DNA of 7,078 nucleotides from Rhodospirillales bacterium. GTDB lineage: Bacteria > Pseudomonadota > Alphaproteobacteria > Reyranellales > Reyranellaceae. The translations under genes were made by a program, and so were the position numbers. Under the pieces are notes generated by a model. The model was not told the DNA's origin and did not search any database. It saw only the letters and a program-made list of their open reading frames with translations. Numbering within the stretch: position 1 is the first letter of the stretch; each line of letters opens with the position of its first letter. Shown in pieces: positions 1 through 5,702 of this stretch. The stretch spans positions 1-7,078 of the forward strand of contig JABMNB010000309.1 in the NCBI GenBank assembly GCA_013205335.1, written 5' to 3'.

Positions 1-689
1 AGATACATCACCGCGACGCGGTCGCTCACATGCTCGACCACGCCGAGATCGTGGCTGATCATGATGTAGGCCAGCCCCATTTCGTCCTTGAGATCGAGCA
101 GGAGGTTGATGATCTGGGCGCGGATCGAGACGTCGAGCGCCGACACCGGCTCGTCGCATAGCACCAGCTTGGGCTTCAGGATCAGGGCGCGGGCAATGCC
201 GATTCTCTGACGCTGGCCGCCGGAGAATTCGTGCGGGTAGCGGTCGGCCTGCTCTGGGCGAAGGCCGACCTTGGCCATCATGTCGATCACCCGCGCCTCG
301 ACCTCGGCCTTGTCGGTGATGCCGTGCAGGCGCAGCGGATCGGCAAGCGTGCGGCGCACCGTCTGGCGTGGATTGAGCGAGGCATAGGGGTCCTGGAAGA
401 CCATCTGGACCGTGCGCGCCATCTTCATGCGGTCGGGCGGCGTGGCGCCGGAAATCTGCTGGCCGTCGATGCCGATCGTGCCGCGCGTCGGCAACAGCAG
501 GCCCATGATGGCCAGCGCGAGCGTGGACTTGCCGCAACCCGATTCGCCCACGAGGCCCAGGCACTCGCCGGGCTTCACGTCGAGCGTGACGCCATCGACC
601 GCCTTCAGGGTCTTGACGCCGCCGGCGAATGAATTGCCGACCTTGAAATGGACCGCGAGGTCGTCGAGCGAAAGCAGACCCTCAGCCAT
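1..689 (-). CDS. Oligopeptide/dipeptide ABC transporter ATP-binding protein, DppF/OppF type (partial, 3' end missing)
   Basis: This is the second of two ATPases that power the importer on the cytoplasmic face of the membrane. I translated the minus strand by hand. The first 229 codons are open and run off the left edge, so the C-terminal oligopeptide-transporter domain is not seen. Visible motifs are Walker A GESGCGKST (48-56), the Q-loop MVFQDPYASLNP (Q99), the ABC signature FSGGQRQR (155-162), Walker B LVLCDEP (D179, E180) and the switch histidine in ISHDLG (H213). All residues needed for ATP hydrolysis are present. The FQDPYASLNP and DEPVSALDVS wording is typical of DppF/OppF rather than DppD/OppD. 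The ATG at 689 lies 8 nt inside the preceding ATPase gene and has GAGGTG 8 nt upstream (698-703), so the two genes are translationally coupled. Which peptide is carried cannot be read from this subunit. Confidence 0.95.
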   Translation of the reverse strand, partial: MAEGLLSLDDLAVHFKVGNSFAGGVKTLKAVDGVTLDVKPGECLGLVGESGCGKSTLALAIMGLLLPTRGTIGIDGQQISGATPPDRMKMARTVQMVFQDPYASLNPRQTVRRTLADPLRLHGITDKAEVEARVIDMMAKVGLRPEQADRYPHEFSGGQRQRIGIARALILKPKLVLCDEPVSALDVSIRAQIINLLLDLKDEMGLAYIMISHDLGVVEHVSDRVAVMY

Positions 690-1659
690 GGTGATGGCAC
701 CTCACGAGACCGTCGGCCGGCAGCGGCGTGACCTCGGGTACGATGGTGCGGCAGACCTCGGTGACAGCGGGGCAGCGCGGGTTGAACCGGCAGCCTGCCG
801 GATAGTTGGCGATCGACGGCACCACACCGGAAATCTCGCGCAGCCGCTGACGGCCGCGACGCGCGCGCTCGCCGAGCCGTGGCAGGGAATCGATCAGGCC
901 CTGCGTATAGGGGTGCGTCGGCGTGGCGAAGATGGCGTCGGCCACCTGGCTCTCGACGATGCGTCCGGCGTACATGACCGCGACCCGCTTGCACATGTTG
1001 GCGACCAGACCGAGATCGTGGCTGATCATCAGGACCGCCGTGCCCTTGGCGGCGCAGAGTTCGGCTATCAGGTCGATGATCTCGGCCTGCACCGTGACGT
1101 CGAGCGCCGTGGTCGGCTCGTCGGCGACCAGCAGGTCGGGACCGCAGGCCAGCGCGATGGCGATCATCACCCTCTGGCGCATGCCGCCCGAGAGCTGGTG
1201 CGGATAGTCGCGGATGCGGCGCTCGGGCGAGGGCACGCGGACCTGGCGCAGCGCTTCCTCGGCTCGGTCCATCGCCTCGCGCCAGTTCGCGCCCTCATGC
1301 AGCACGAACATCTCGGCGATCTGCTTGCCGACCGGCGACAGCGGATTGAGCGCCGTCATCGGCTCCTGGAAGATCATGGCGATGCGCTTGCCGCGCAGGC
1401 GCCGCATCTCGGCGGCGGGGACGTTCTGGATCTCCTGCCCGTCGAGCACGATCTTGCCGCCGGCCAGCGACAGCGGCCGGCGCAGCAGGCCCATCACCGC
1501 CAGCGCCGTGATGCTCTTGCCGCAGCCCGATTCGCCCACCAGCCCGAACGCCTCGCCGCGGCCGATCTCGAACGAGACGTTCTCGACGGCATTGTAGGTG
1601 ACGCCGTCGCCGGCCAGCGCGATGCGCAGATTGTCGACCTTGAGGAGAGGCATGGTCAT
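682..1659 (-). CDS. Oligopeptide/dipeptide ABC transporter ATP-binding protein, DppD/OppD type
   Basis: This is the first ATPase of the importer: 325 aa, complete and of usual family length. Motifs in order are Walker A GESGCGKS (42-49), Q-loop MIFQEPMTALNPL (Q98), signature LSGGMRQR (156-163), Walker B LLVADEPT (D180, E181) and switch histidine H214 in MISHD. The C-terminal oligopeptide-transporter extension (about 235-325) has the family pattern PAGCRFNPRCP, with Cys290, Cys296, Cys303 and Cys321. Equivalent cysteines in some DppD-type proteins are reported to hold an iron-sulfur cluster; whether this one does is inference. The chosen ATG at 1659 has GAGG 8 nt upstream, and that GAGG overlaps the stop codon of the preceding permease. 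A second in-frame ATG at 1653 is possible but lies further from the ribosome site. The gene is 10 nt after the DppC-like gene and overlaps the next ATPase by 8 nt. Confidence 0.97.
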   Translation of the reverse strand: MTMPLLKVDNLRIALAGDGVTYNAVENVSFEIGRGEAFGLVGESGCGKSITALAVMGLLRRPLSLAGGKIVLDGQEIQNVPAAEMRRLRGKRIAMIFQEPMTALNPLSPVGKQIAEMFVLHEGANWREAMDRAEEALRQVRVPSPERRIRDYPHQLSGGMRQRVMIAIALACGPDLLVADEPTTALDVTVQAEIIDLIAELCAAKGTAVLMISHDLGLVANMCKRVAVMYAGRIVESQVADAIFATPTHPYTQGLIDSLPRLGERARRGRQRLREISGVVPSIANYPAGCRFNPRCPAVTEVCRTIVPEVTPLPADGLVRCHHHG

Positions 1660-1669
1660 GGGCGCGGCC

Positions 1670-2524
1670 TCATCCGCGCCGTGTCGTCGACTGCGGGTCG
1701 AGATAGTCGCGCAGGCCGTCGCCCAGCAGGTTGAGGCCGAGCACCGTGAAGAAGATGGCGAGGCCCGGGAACACCGACAGCCATGGCGCCGTGGTGATCT
1801 GGTCGCGCGCCTCCGACAGCATGCTGCCCCAGCTCGGGAAGGGCGGCCGGATGCCGAGACCGAGGAACGACAGGGCCGCCTCGGCCAGGATGGCGCCGCC
1901 CATGCCCAGCGTCGCGATCACGATCAGCGGGCCCAGGATGTTCGGCAGGACCTGCGTGAACATGATGCGCAGGTCGCCATAGCCCAGGATGCGCGCGGCC
2001 TGGATGTAACCCTGACTCTTCAGCGACAGGACCTGGGCGCGCGCGATGCGACAGGAATAGGACCAGCTCGTGAGGCCCAGCGCGATCACGAGGCTGACGA
2101 GGCCGGGCCCGAGGATCGCCATGATGGCGAGCGCGAAGACCAGTGACGGGATCGCCAGCATCAGGTTGGTGAGACCGCTCACCACATCGTCCCACCAGCC
2201 GCCCCAGTAGCCGGCGGTGAGGCCCAGGGTGACGCCGATCAGGCTGTTGCAGATCTGGCTGATGATGCCGACGCTCAAGGACACGCGCGCACCCCAGACG
2301 ATGCGCGAGTAGATGTCGCGGCCCTGCGCATCGGTGCCGAAGGGAAATTCCCAGCACGGCGGGATCTCGGCGTTCATCAGGTTGGCGTCGAGCACCGGAT
2401 CGGTCAGCGCGATCCACGGCGCCAGGAGCGCCGCCAATATGGCGATGGCGACCAGGCCGCCGCCGACCCACAGGGAGGTACCGCCCTTCAGCCGCAGGCG
2501 GGGAAGCTTGAGGGCGAGGCTCAT
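1670..2524 (-). CDS. Oligopeptide/dipeptide ABC transporter permease, DppC/OppC type
   Basis: This inner-membrane permease of 284 aa forms half of the translocation channel. It has an N-terminal membrane segment (about 17-40), then the DppC hallmark FGTDAQGRDIYSR (62-74). The binding-protein-dependent transport domain follows, with several hydrophobic helices from about 80. An EAA-type coupling loop (about 171-200, with AARILGYGD) contacts the ATPases, and SFLGLG, PSWGSML and the terminal GDGLRDYLDP complete the family pattern. The start is fixed by the junction: ATG at 2524-2522 overlaps the TGA of the upstream permease as ATGA, and the protein then begins MSLALKLPRL, a sensible cytoplasmic leader before helix 1. 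The frame stays open upstream to 2968, but that stretch has no membrane-protein character and lies inside the DppB-like gene. There is no clear Shine-Dalgarno site, so translation probably depends on coupling. Confidence 0.96.
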   Translation of the reverse strand: MSLALKLPRLRLKGGTSLWVGGGLVAIAILAALLAPWIALTDPVLDANLMNAEIPPCWEFPFGTDAQGRDIYSRIVWGARVSLSVGIISQICNSLIGVTLGLTAGYWGGWWDDVVSGLTNLMLAIPSLVFALAIMAILGPGLVSLVIALGLTSWSYSCRIARAQVLSLKSQGYIQAARILGYGDLRIMFTQVLPNILGPLIVIATLGMGGAILAEAALSFLGLGIRPPFPSWGSMLSEARDQITTAPWLSVFPGLAIFFTVLGLNLLGDGLRDYLDPQSTTRRG

Positions 2525-3456
2525 CGGTACCGGATCCGGGGGTCGATCACGACATAGGCGAGGTCGACCAGCGTGTTGATGACGAGGAAGAACAGCACGA
2601 TCATCAGGATGCAGCCCTGGACGGTCGGCATGTCGCGCTGGAATACCGAGTCGACCATCAGCGAGCCGACGCCCGGCCAGGCGAACAACTTCTCGACGAC
2701 GACCGCCTGGCCCATCAGCGAGCCGAACTGGAGGCCGACGATGGTGATGACGAGGACCAGCGCGTTGCGCAGCACGTGCCATTCGACGACGCGGCGCTCG
2801 CTCATGCCCTTGCTGCGCGCGGTGCGGACGAAGTCGGCATTGAGCACGTCGAGCACGGCGGCGCGCGTGGTGCGGGCGAGCAGGGCCATCGGCCCGACGC
2901 CCAGCGCGATCGCCGGCAGGATGAGGTTGCGCAGGCCGCCGTCGCCATAGCCGAAGCTCGGCAGCCACTGGAGCTTGAGCGCGAACAGGTACATCAGCAT
3001 CAGGCCGAACCAGAACTGCGACAGCGAGAGGCCCGAGATGGCGCCGACCATGGCGGCGGTGTCGATCAGGCTGCCGGGCTTGAGAGCGGCCAGGAACCCA
3101 AGCGTGACGCCGACCAGGATGGCGAAGGTCATGGCCGCGAGGACCAGCTTCAGCGACGGCCAGATGCGGCCCGCCAGCATCTTGGTGACCGGCTCGCGCG
3201 TGCGGAACGAGGTGCCGAGGTCGCCCGTGGCGGTCGCGGCCACGTATTTGGCGAAGCGCTCGATCAGCGGATCGTCGAGGCCCATCTCCTTGCGCATGCG
3301 CTCCATGACCGCGGGGTCGATGGTCGAGCGTCCGTCCTCGTTCATGCCCGAGATGAAGCTGCCCGGCAGGACGGAGAACAGCAGGAAGACGAGCGCCACG
3401 ACGGCGAGCATCGTCGGGATGATGTTGGCGAGGCGGCGGCCAAGGACAAGGAGCAT
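2521..3456 (-). CDS. Oligopeptide/dipeptide ABC transporter permease, DppB/OppB type
   Basis: This 311-aa inner-membrane permease pairs with the DppC-like subunit. Helix 1 (about 9-30) ends in SVLPG, the standard DppB beginning. A periplasmic loop with the conserved GDLGTSF (78-84) follows, then helices near 101-124, 131-160 and 176-198. The EAA coupling loop (about 209-232, FVRTARSKGMSERRV) comes next, then the VVEKLFAWPGVGSL stretch and a final helix (about 280-303) before IDPRIRYR. Length and motif order are normal, and nothing is truncated. The ATG at 3456 gives the usual RRLANIIPT leader, but the bases just upstream read AGAATCCCCGTC and contain no Shine-Dalgarno site. A large hairpin ends 12 nt before the start codon. 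The 3' end overlaps the next permease by 4 nt. Expression of this gene relative to the binding protein is therefore probably set by that intergenic hairpin (inference). Confidence 0.95.
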   Translation of the reverse strand: MLLVLGRRLANIIPTMLAVVALVFLLFSVLPGSFISGMNEDGRSTIDPAVMERMRKEMGLDDPLIERFAKYVAATATGDLGTSFRTREPVTKMLAGRIWPSLKLVLAAMTFAILVGVTLGFLAALKPGSLIDTAAMVGAISGLSLSQFWFGLMLMYLFALKLQWLPSFGYGDGGLRNLILPAIALGVGPMALLARTTRAAVLDVLNADFVRTARSKGMSERRVVEWHVLRNALVLVITIVGLQFGSLMGQAVVVEKLFAWPGVGSLMVDSVFQRDMPTVQGCILMIVLFFLVINTLVDLAYVVIDPRIRYR

Positions 3457-3468
3457 GACGGGGATTCT

Positions 3469-3534
3469 AAAGGTCCCTCGCTGGCGCTCGGGATGACAAA
3501 GGTGCTGTCATCCCGAGTCCAGCGAGGGACCCTT
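3469..3534. repeat. Long imperfect palindrome (REP-like intergenic hairpin)
   Basis: The left arm (3469-3498) and right arm (3506-3534) are inverted copies around a 7-nt loop (3499-3505). The inner stem CTCGGGATGACA/TGTCATCCCGAG and the outer stem TCCCTCGCTGG/CCAGCGAGGGA pair perfectly. The exceptions are a CG-versus-A difference between the two blocks and a mismatch near the base, so about 28 base pairs can form. It fills most of the 96-nt gap between the binding-protein stop and the DppB-like start. The core TCATCCCGAG...AGCGAGGGA resembles palindromes I recall as dispersed intergenic repeats in many bacterial genomes, so it is probably a repeat-family copy. There is no strong T run after it on the minus strand, so it is not a textbook terminator. 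By analogy with malE-malF it may protect the upstream mRNA. Confidence 0.88.
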
Positions 3535-3552
3535 AACTTTCTTTGTCCGGCG

Positions 3553-5148
3553 TTATTTAGCCGGCGACCTGGCGTCGACCCACACGTCCTCAAGATACTG
3601 GTGCGTGATTTCGGTGGGATTGGGCTGCAGACCGTGGACCCACGGCTGGAAGGCGAGAACAGCCTTGTTGTAGTTGAAGAACCACACCGGCGCTTCCTCA
3701 AAGAGCAGATTGTTGGCCTTCTTGAGGAGTTCGGCGCGCTTGGCCATGTCGCCTTCCTGGGCGGCGTCGTCCAGCAGCTTGTCGAACTCGGCGTTCTTGA
3801 AGCCGGTGTAATTGCAGGCCGTACGCGGCGTCTTGGAATAGAAGCAGCGCAGCACGGCCAGCGAGTCCGGGCCGGTCTGGGAAGAGGCGATGAGCGCCTG
3901 GTTGTCGCCCTTCATCGCGATCTCCGTCAGCACGGTAACCTCGACCAACTTGGGCTTGGCCTTGATGCCGACCCGGGCCAGCATCGGGATTACCGCCTCG
4001 ACGATCGGCAGGCCCCAGCTCTCGTTCTGGCTGGTTGTCCATTCGAACTCGAAGCCGTTGGGATAGCCCGCCTCGGCCAGCAGCTTCCTGGCCTTCTCCG
4101 GGTCGTACGGATAGGGCTTCACGGTATTGTCGAAGGATGCCGACGAGGGCGGAAGCCAGCTCGTCGCGCGATAGGCCTTGTCCTTGACCAAGCGGTTAAT
4201 GATCAGGTTGGAGTCGATGGCATAGTTGATCGCCTGGCGTACCCGCTTGTCCTGGAAGGGCTTGATGGAATCGATGTTGAATCGCATCGAACGGGTGAAC
4301 ATCTCGGCGACCTCGAGAATGCTCTTGGACAGGACCGGATCGGCGCGATAGGCGACGTACTGCGCCGGTCCCAGGATCGAGGTGTCGACCTCCTTGTTGC
4401 GGAAGGCGACGTCGCGTGCCGCCGCTTCTGCCATGATTAGGACCTCGACCTTGTCGAGGTAGGGCTTGCCGGGCTTGTAGAACTTGTCGAAGCGCTCGGC
4501 GACGACGCGACTGCCCGGAATGTGCTCCTTGAACTTGAAAGGTCCGAGGCCTACCGGGTTGGCGGCAAAATTGCCTTTCTCGACCTCTTCCTTGGGCAGG
4601 ATCGCCGTCGAGCCGTCGAAGAAGTAGAAGCCAGGATCGACGAGGTCTGTGACCGTTATCTCAAGCGTGAAATCGTCGATCTTTTTAAGCCCGGAGATTT
4701 CCTTCGCCTGGCCCTTCTCGACGTCCACGGCACCCTTGATGATGCGGGCGAAGCGGGCGCCCGGATAGCCCTTCGAGCCATCCATGAGGCGGGTGTAGGA
4801 ATAAATCAGATCGTCTGCCGTCATCTTACGGCCATTGTGGAAGTAGGCGTCGTCGCGCAGCCTGAAGGTGTGCGTCATGCCATCGGCCGAAGTGCTCACG
4901 GACTTCGCCAGCTCCAGAACCAGCTTGGAGTTTGCGGTATCCCAGTTGTAGAGCGTCCGGTGTATGGCCTTGTTGACGATGTCGTCCTGGGCACGCGGCG
5001 TCGTATGCGGGTCGAGGCTGCCGAAGCTCGCCGCGTAAGGTGCAGTCATCCGGAGCGTGCCGCCCTTGCGCGGCGTCTCCTGCGCGTTCGCCGTGCCGGC
5101 GCCGATGACGGCGATCGCGGCGACCGCGAGCCATGCCAGTTTACGCAT
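3553..5148 (-). CDS. ABC transporter solute-binding protein, family 5 (extracellular peptide/oligopeptide-binding)
   Basis: This 531-aa periplasmic receptor delivers substrate to the adjacent permeases. The Sec signal peptide is clear: MRK, a hydrophobic core (4-18) and cleavage after ANA (20-22). There is no lipobox cysteine, so the mature protein is soluble. The mature start RKGGTLRM, the SLDPHTT segment, the TFRLRDDAYFHNG strand (94-106), NPVGLGPFKF (197-206), VRQAINYAID (303-312) and PYDPEKARKLLAEAGYPNG (347-365) are the usual SBP_bac_5 landmarks in order. Two mature cysteines, Cys435 and Cys445, could form a disulfide. The ATG at 5148 is chosen because it begins the signal peptide and has GAGGGGG 8 nt upstream; the frame is open 22 codons further but those are not signal-like. 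It is transcribed after the hydrolase and before the permeases. The ligand is unknown; family members bind di- and oligopeptides, glutathione, nickel and opines, among others. Confidence 0.97.
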   Translation of the reverse strand: MRKLAWLAVAAIAVIGAGTANAQETPRKGGTLRMTAPYAASFGSLDPHTTPRAQDDIVNKAIHRTLYNWDTANSKLVLELAKSVSTSADGMTHTFRLRDDAYFHNGRKMTADDLIYSYTRLMDGSKGYPGARFARIIKGAVDVEKGQAKEISGLKKIDDFTLEITVTDLVDPGFYFFDGSTAILPKEEVEKGNFAANPVGLGPFKFKEHIPGSRVVAERFDKFYKPGKPYLDKVEVLIMAEAAARDVAFRNKEVDTSILGPAQYVAYRADPVLSKSILEVAEMFTRSMRFNIDSIKPFQDKRVRQAINYAIDSNLIINRLVKDKAYRATSWLPPSSASFDNTVKPYPYDPEKARKLLAEAGYPNGFEFEWTTSQNESWGLPIVEAVIPMLARVGIKAKPKLVEVTVLTEIAMKGDNQALIASSQTGPDSLAVLRCFYSKTPRTACNYTGFKNAEFDKLLDDAAQEGDMAKRAELLKKANNLLFEEAPVWFFNYNKAVLAFQPWVHGLQPNPTEITHQYLEDVWVDARSPAK

Positions 5149-5156
5149 CAACCCAT

Positions 5157-5163
5157 CCCCCTC
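5157..5163 (-). promoter_or_regulatory. Strong ribosome binding site of the solute-binding protein gene
   Basis: On the minus strand GAGGGGG stands 8 nt before the ATG at 5148. It selects that ATG over the upstream in-frame ATGs and fits high-level expression of the binding protein compared with the DppB-like gene, which has no comparable site. Confidence 0.75.
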
Positions 5164-5185
5164 GTGAACATTCTCGTTGGAGCGC

Positions 5186-5214
5186 ATTCCATCTTGCCTT
5201 GCCTCTCCGTGCAA
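5186..5214 (-). promoter_or_regulatory. Weak candidate sigma-70-type promoter in the hydrolase/binding-protein gap
   Basis: The 176-nt gap between the hydrolase stop and the binding-protein start is long enough for a promoter. On the minus strand TTGCAC (5214-5209) and TGGAAT (5191-5186) are 17 nt apart, matching 3 of 6 and 4 of 6 consensus bases. This is close to chance level and only a suggestion; if real, the transporter could be expressed without the hydrolase. I see no terminator hairpin after the hydrolase in this gap. Confidence 0.2.
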
Positions 5215-5324
5215 GAGGAATGCCTAAGCCGGTCACAACCCTGTCGAGAGAGTCGCATTACCCACGCGTCGCCACCTCCCCGTTTGAATGGCGAGGAGAT
5301 TGATTTTGCTTCGCCCGGTCAGGT

Positions 5325-5693
5325 CTAGGCCGGAACGCAGTAGCCGTCACGGCGGGGATCGCAGCCGCCGGTGAAGATGCCCGTCTCGGGATCGACCGCC
5401 ACGCCCTGCATGCCGCCCACCTTCATCGTCCATTCCGGGCCGGTCGTGACGTTGTGGCCGAGCTTGCGCAGGTCGGCATGGACGTCCGGCGGCAGGCGGG
5501 ACTCCAGGAAGACCTCGGCGCCGTCGGTCAACCGGCCGCGCGGCGCCTCGATCGCCTGCTGCAGGGGCAGGCCGAAATCGACATGCTGGACCATGGCCTG
5601 CGGCTGGGTCTGCAGGATGCCGTAGCTGCCCGGCGTGCCCAGCGCGAGGACGGGAACGCCGTCCTTCGTCGAGATCGAGGGCGCCATGCACAT
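5325..5693 (-). CDS. GGT-like hydrolase, C-terminal piece after the amber codon
   Basis: This piece is 122 aa if read from the ATG at 5693, which lies two codons after the amber stop and in the same frame. It holds the rest of the small subunit. MCMAPSI replaces the SSMSPTI of classical GGT, LALGTPGSYGI replaces the TGSPGGSRI oxyanion-hole strand, and QAIEAPRGRL is the conserved NAPR-type segment. The end, GGCDPRRDGYC, corresponds to the usual GASDPR finish, with two extra cysteines. GGCGG lies just before the stop, so restart at 5693 is conceivable but not well supported. On its own this fragment has no nucleophile and would need to associate with the first piece. I read it as the broken tail of one gene, not as an independent gene. 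Confidence 0.6.
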   Translation of the reverse strand: MCMAPSISTKDGVPVLALGTPGSYGILQTQPQAMVQHVDFGLPLQQAIEAPRGRLTDGAEVFLESRLPPDVHADLRKLGHNVTTGPEWTMKVGGMQGVAVDPETGIFTGGCDPRRDGYCVPA

Positions 5694-5699
5694 CGGCAG

Positions 5700-5702
5700 C
5701 TA
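5700..5702 (-). other. In-frame amber (TAG) codon inside the hydrolase gene
   Basis: On the minus strand the codons run AAG CCG GGC GGC TAG CTG CCG ATG TGC. Conserved family sequence lies on both sides in the same frame, which marks this TAG as the interruption and not a natural gene end. Confidence 0.9.

Noticed and set aside
412..1734. Plus-strand open frame of 440 codons across the two ATPase genes
   Set aside because: It is antisense to two ATPases with complete Walker A, Walker B and signature motifs and shows no recognisable domain of its own.
2525..2968. Upstream extension of the DppC-like frame to 2968
   Set aside because: The 148 extra codons are Arg/Ala/Pro-rich low-quality sequence inside the DppB-like gene. 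The ATGA junction at 2524 gives a normal-length permease.
3469..3534. Hairpin as a rho-independent terminator of the receptor gene
   Set aside because: On the minus strand the stem is followed only by TTTAGAATCCCC, not a T run, and the essential permease and ATPase genes follow in the same direction. Partial attenuation remains possible.
2776..4440. Very long plus-strand open frame (554 codons) antisense to the permease and receptor genes
   Set aside because: Its product is rich in Arg, Ala, Gly, His, Gln and Asp with no domain, and it crosses the palindrome. It is the expected antisense shadow of GC-rich genes with strongly biased third positions; the minus-strand proteins are unmistakable.
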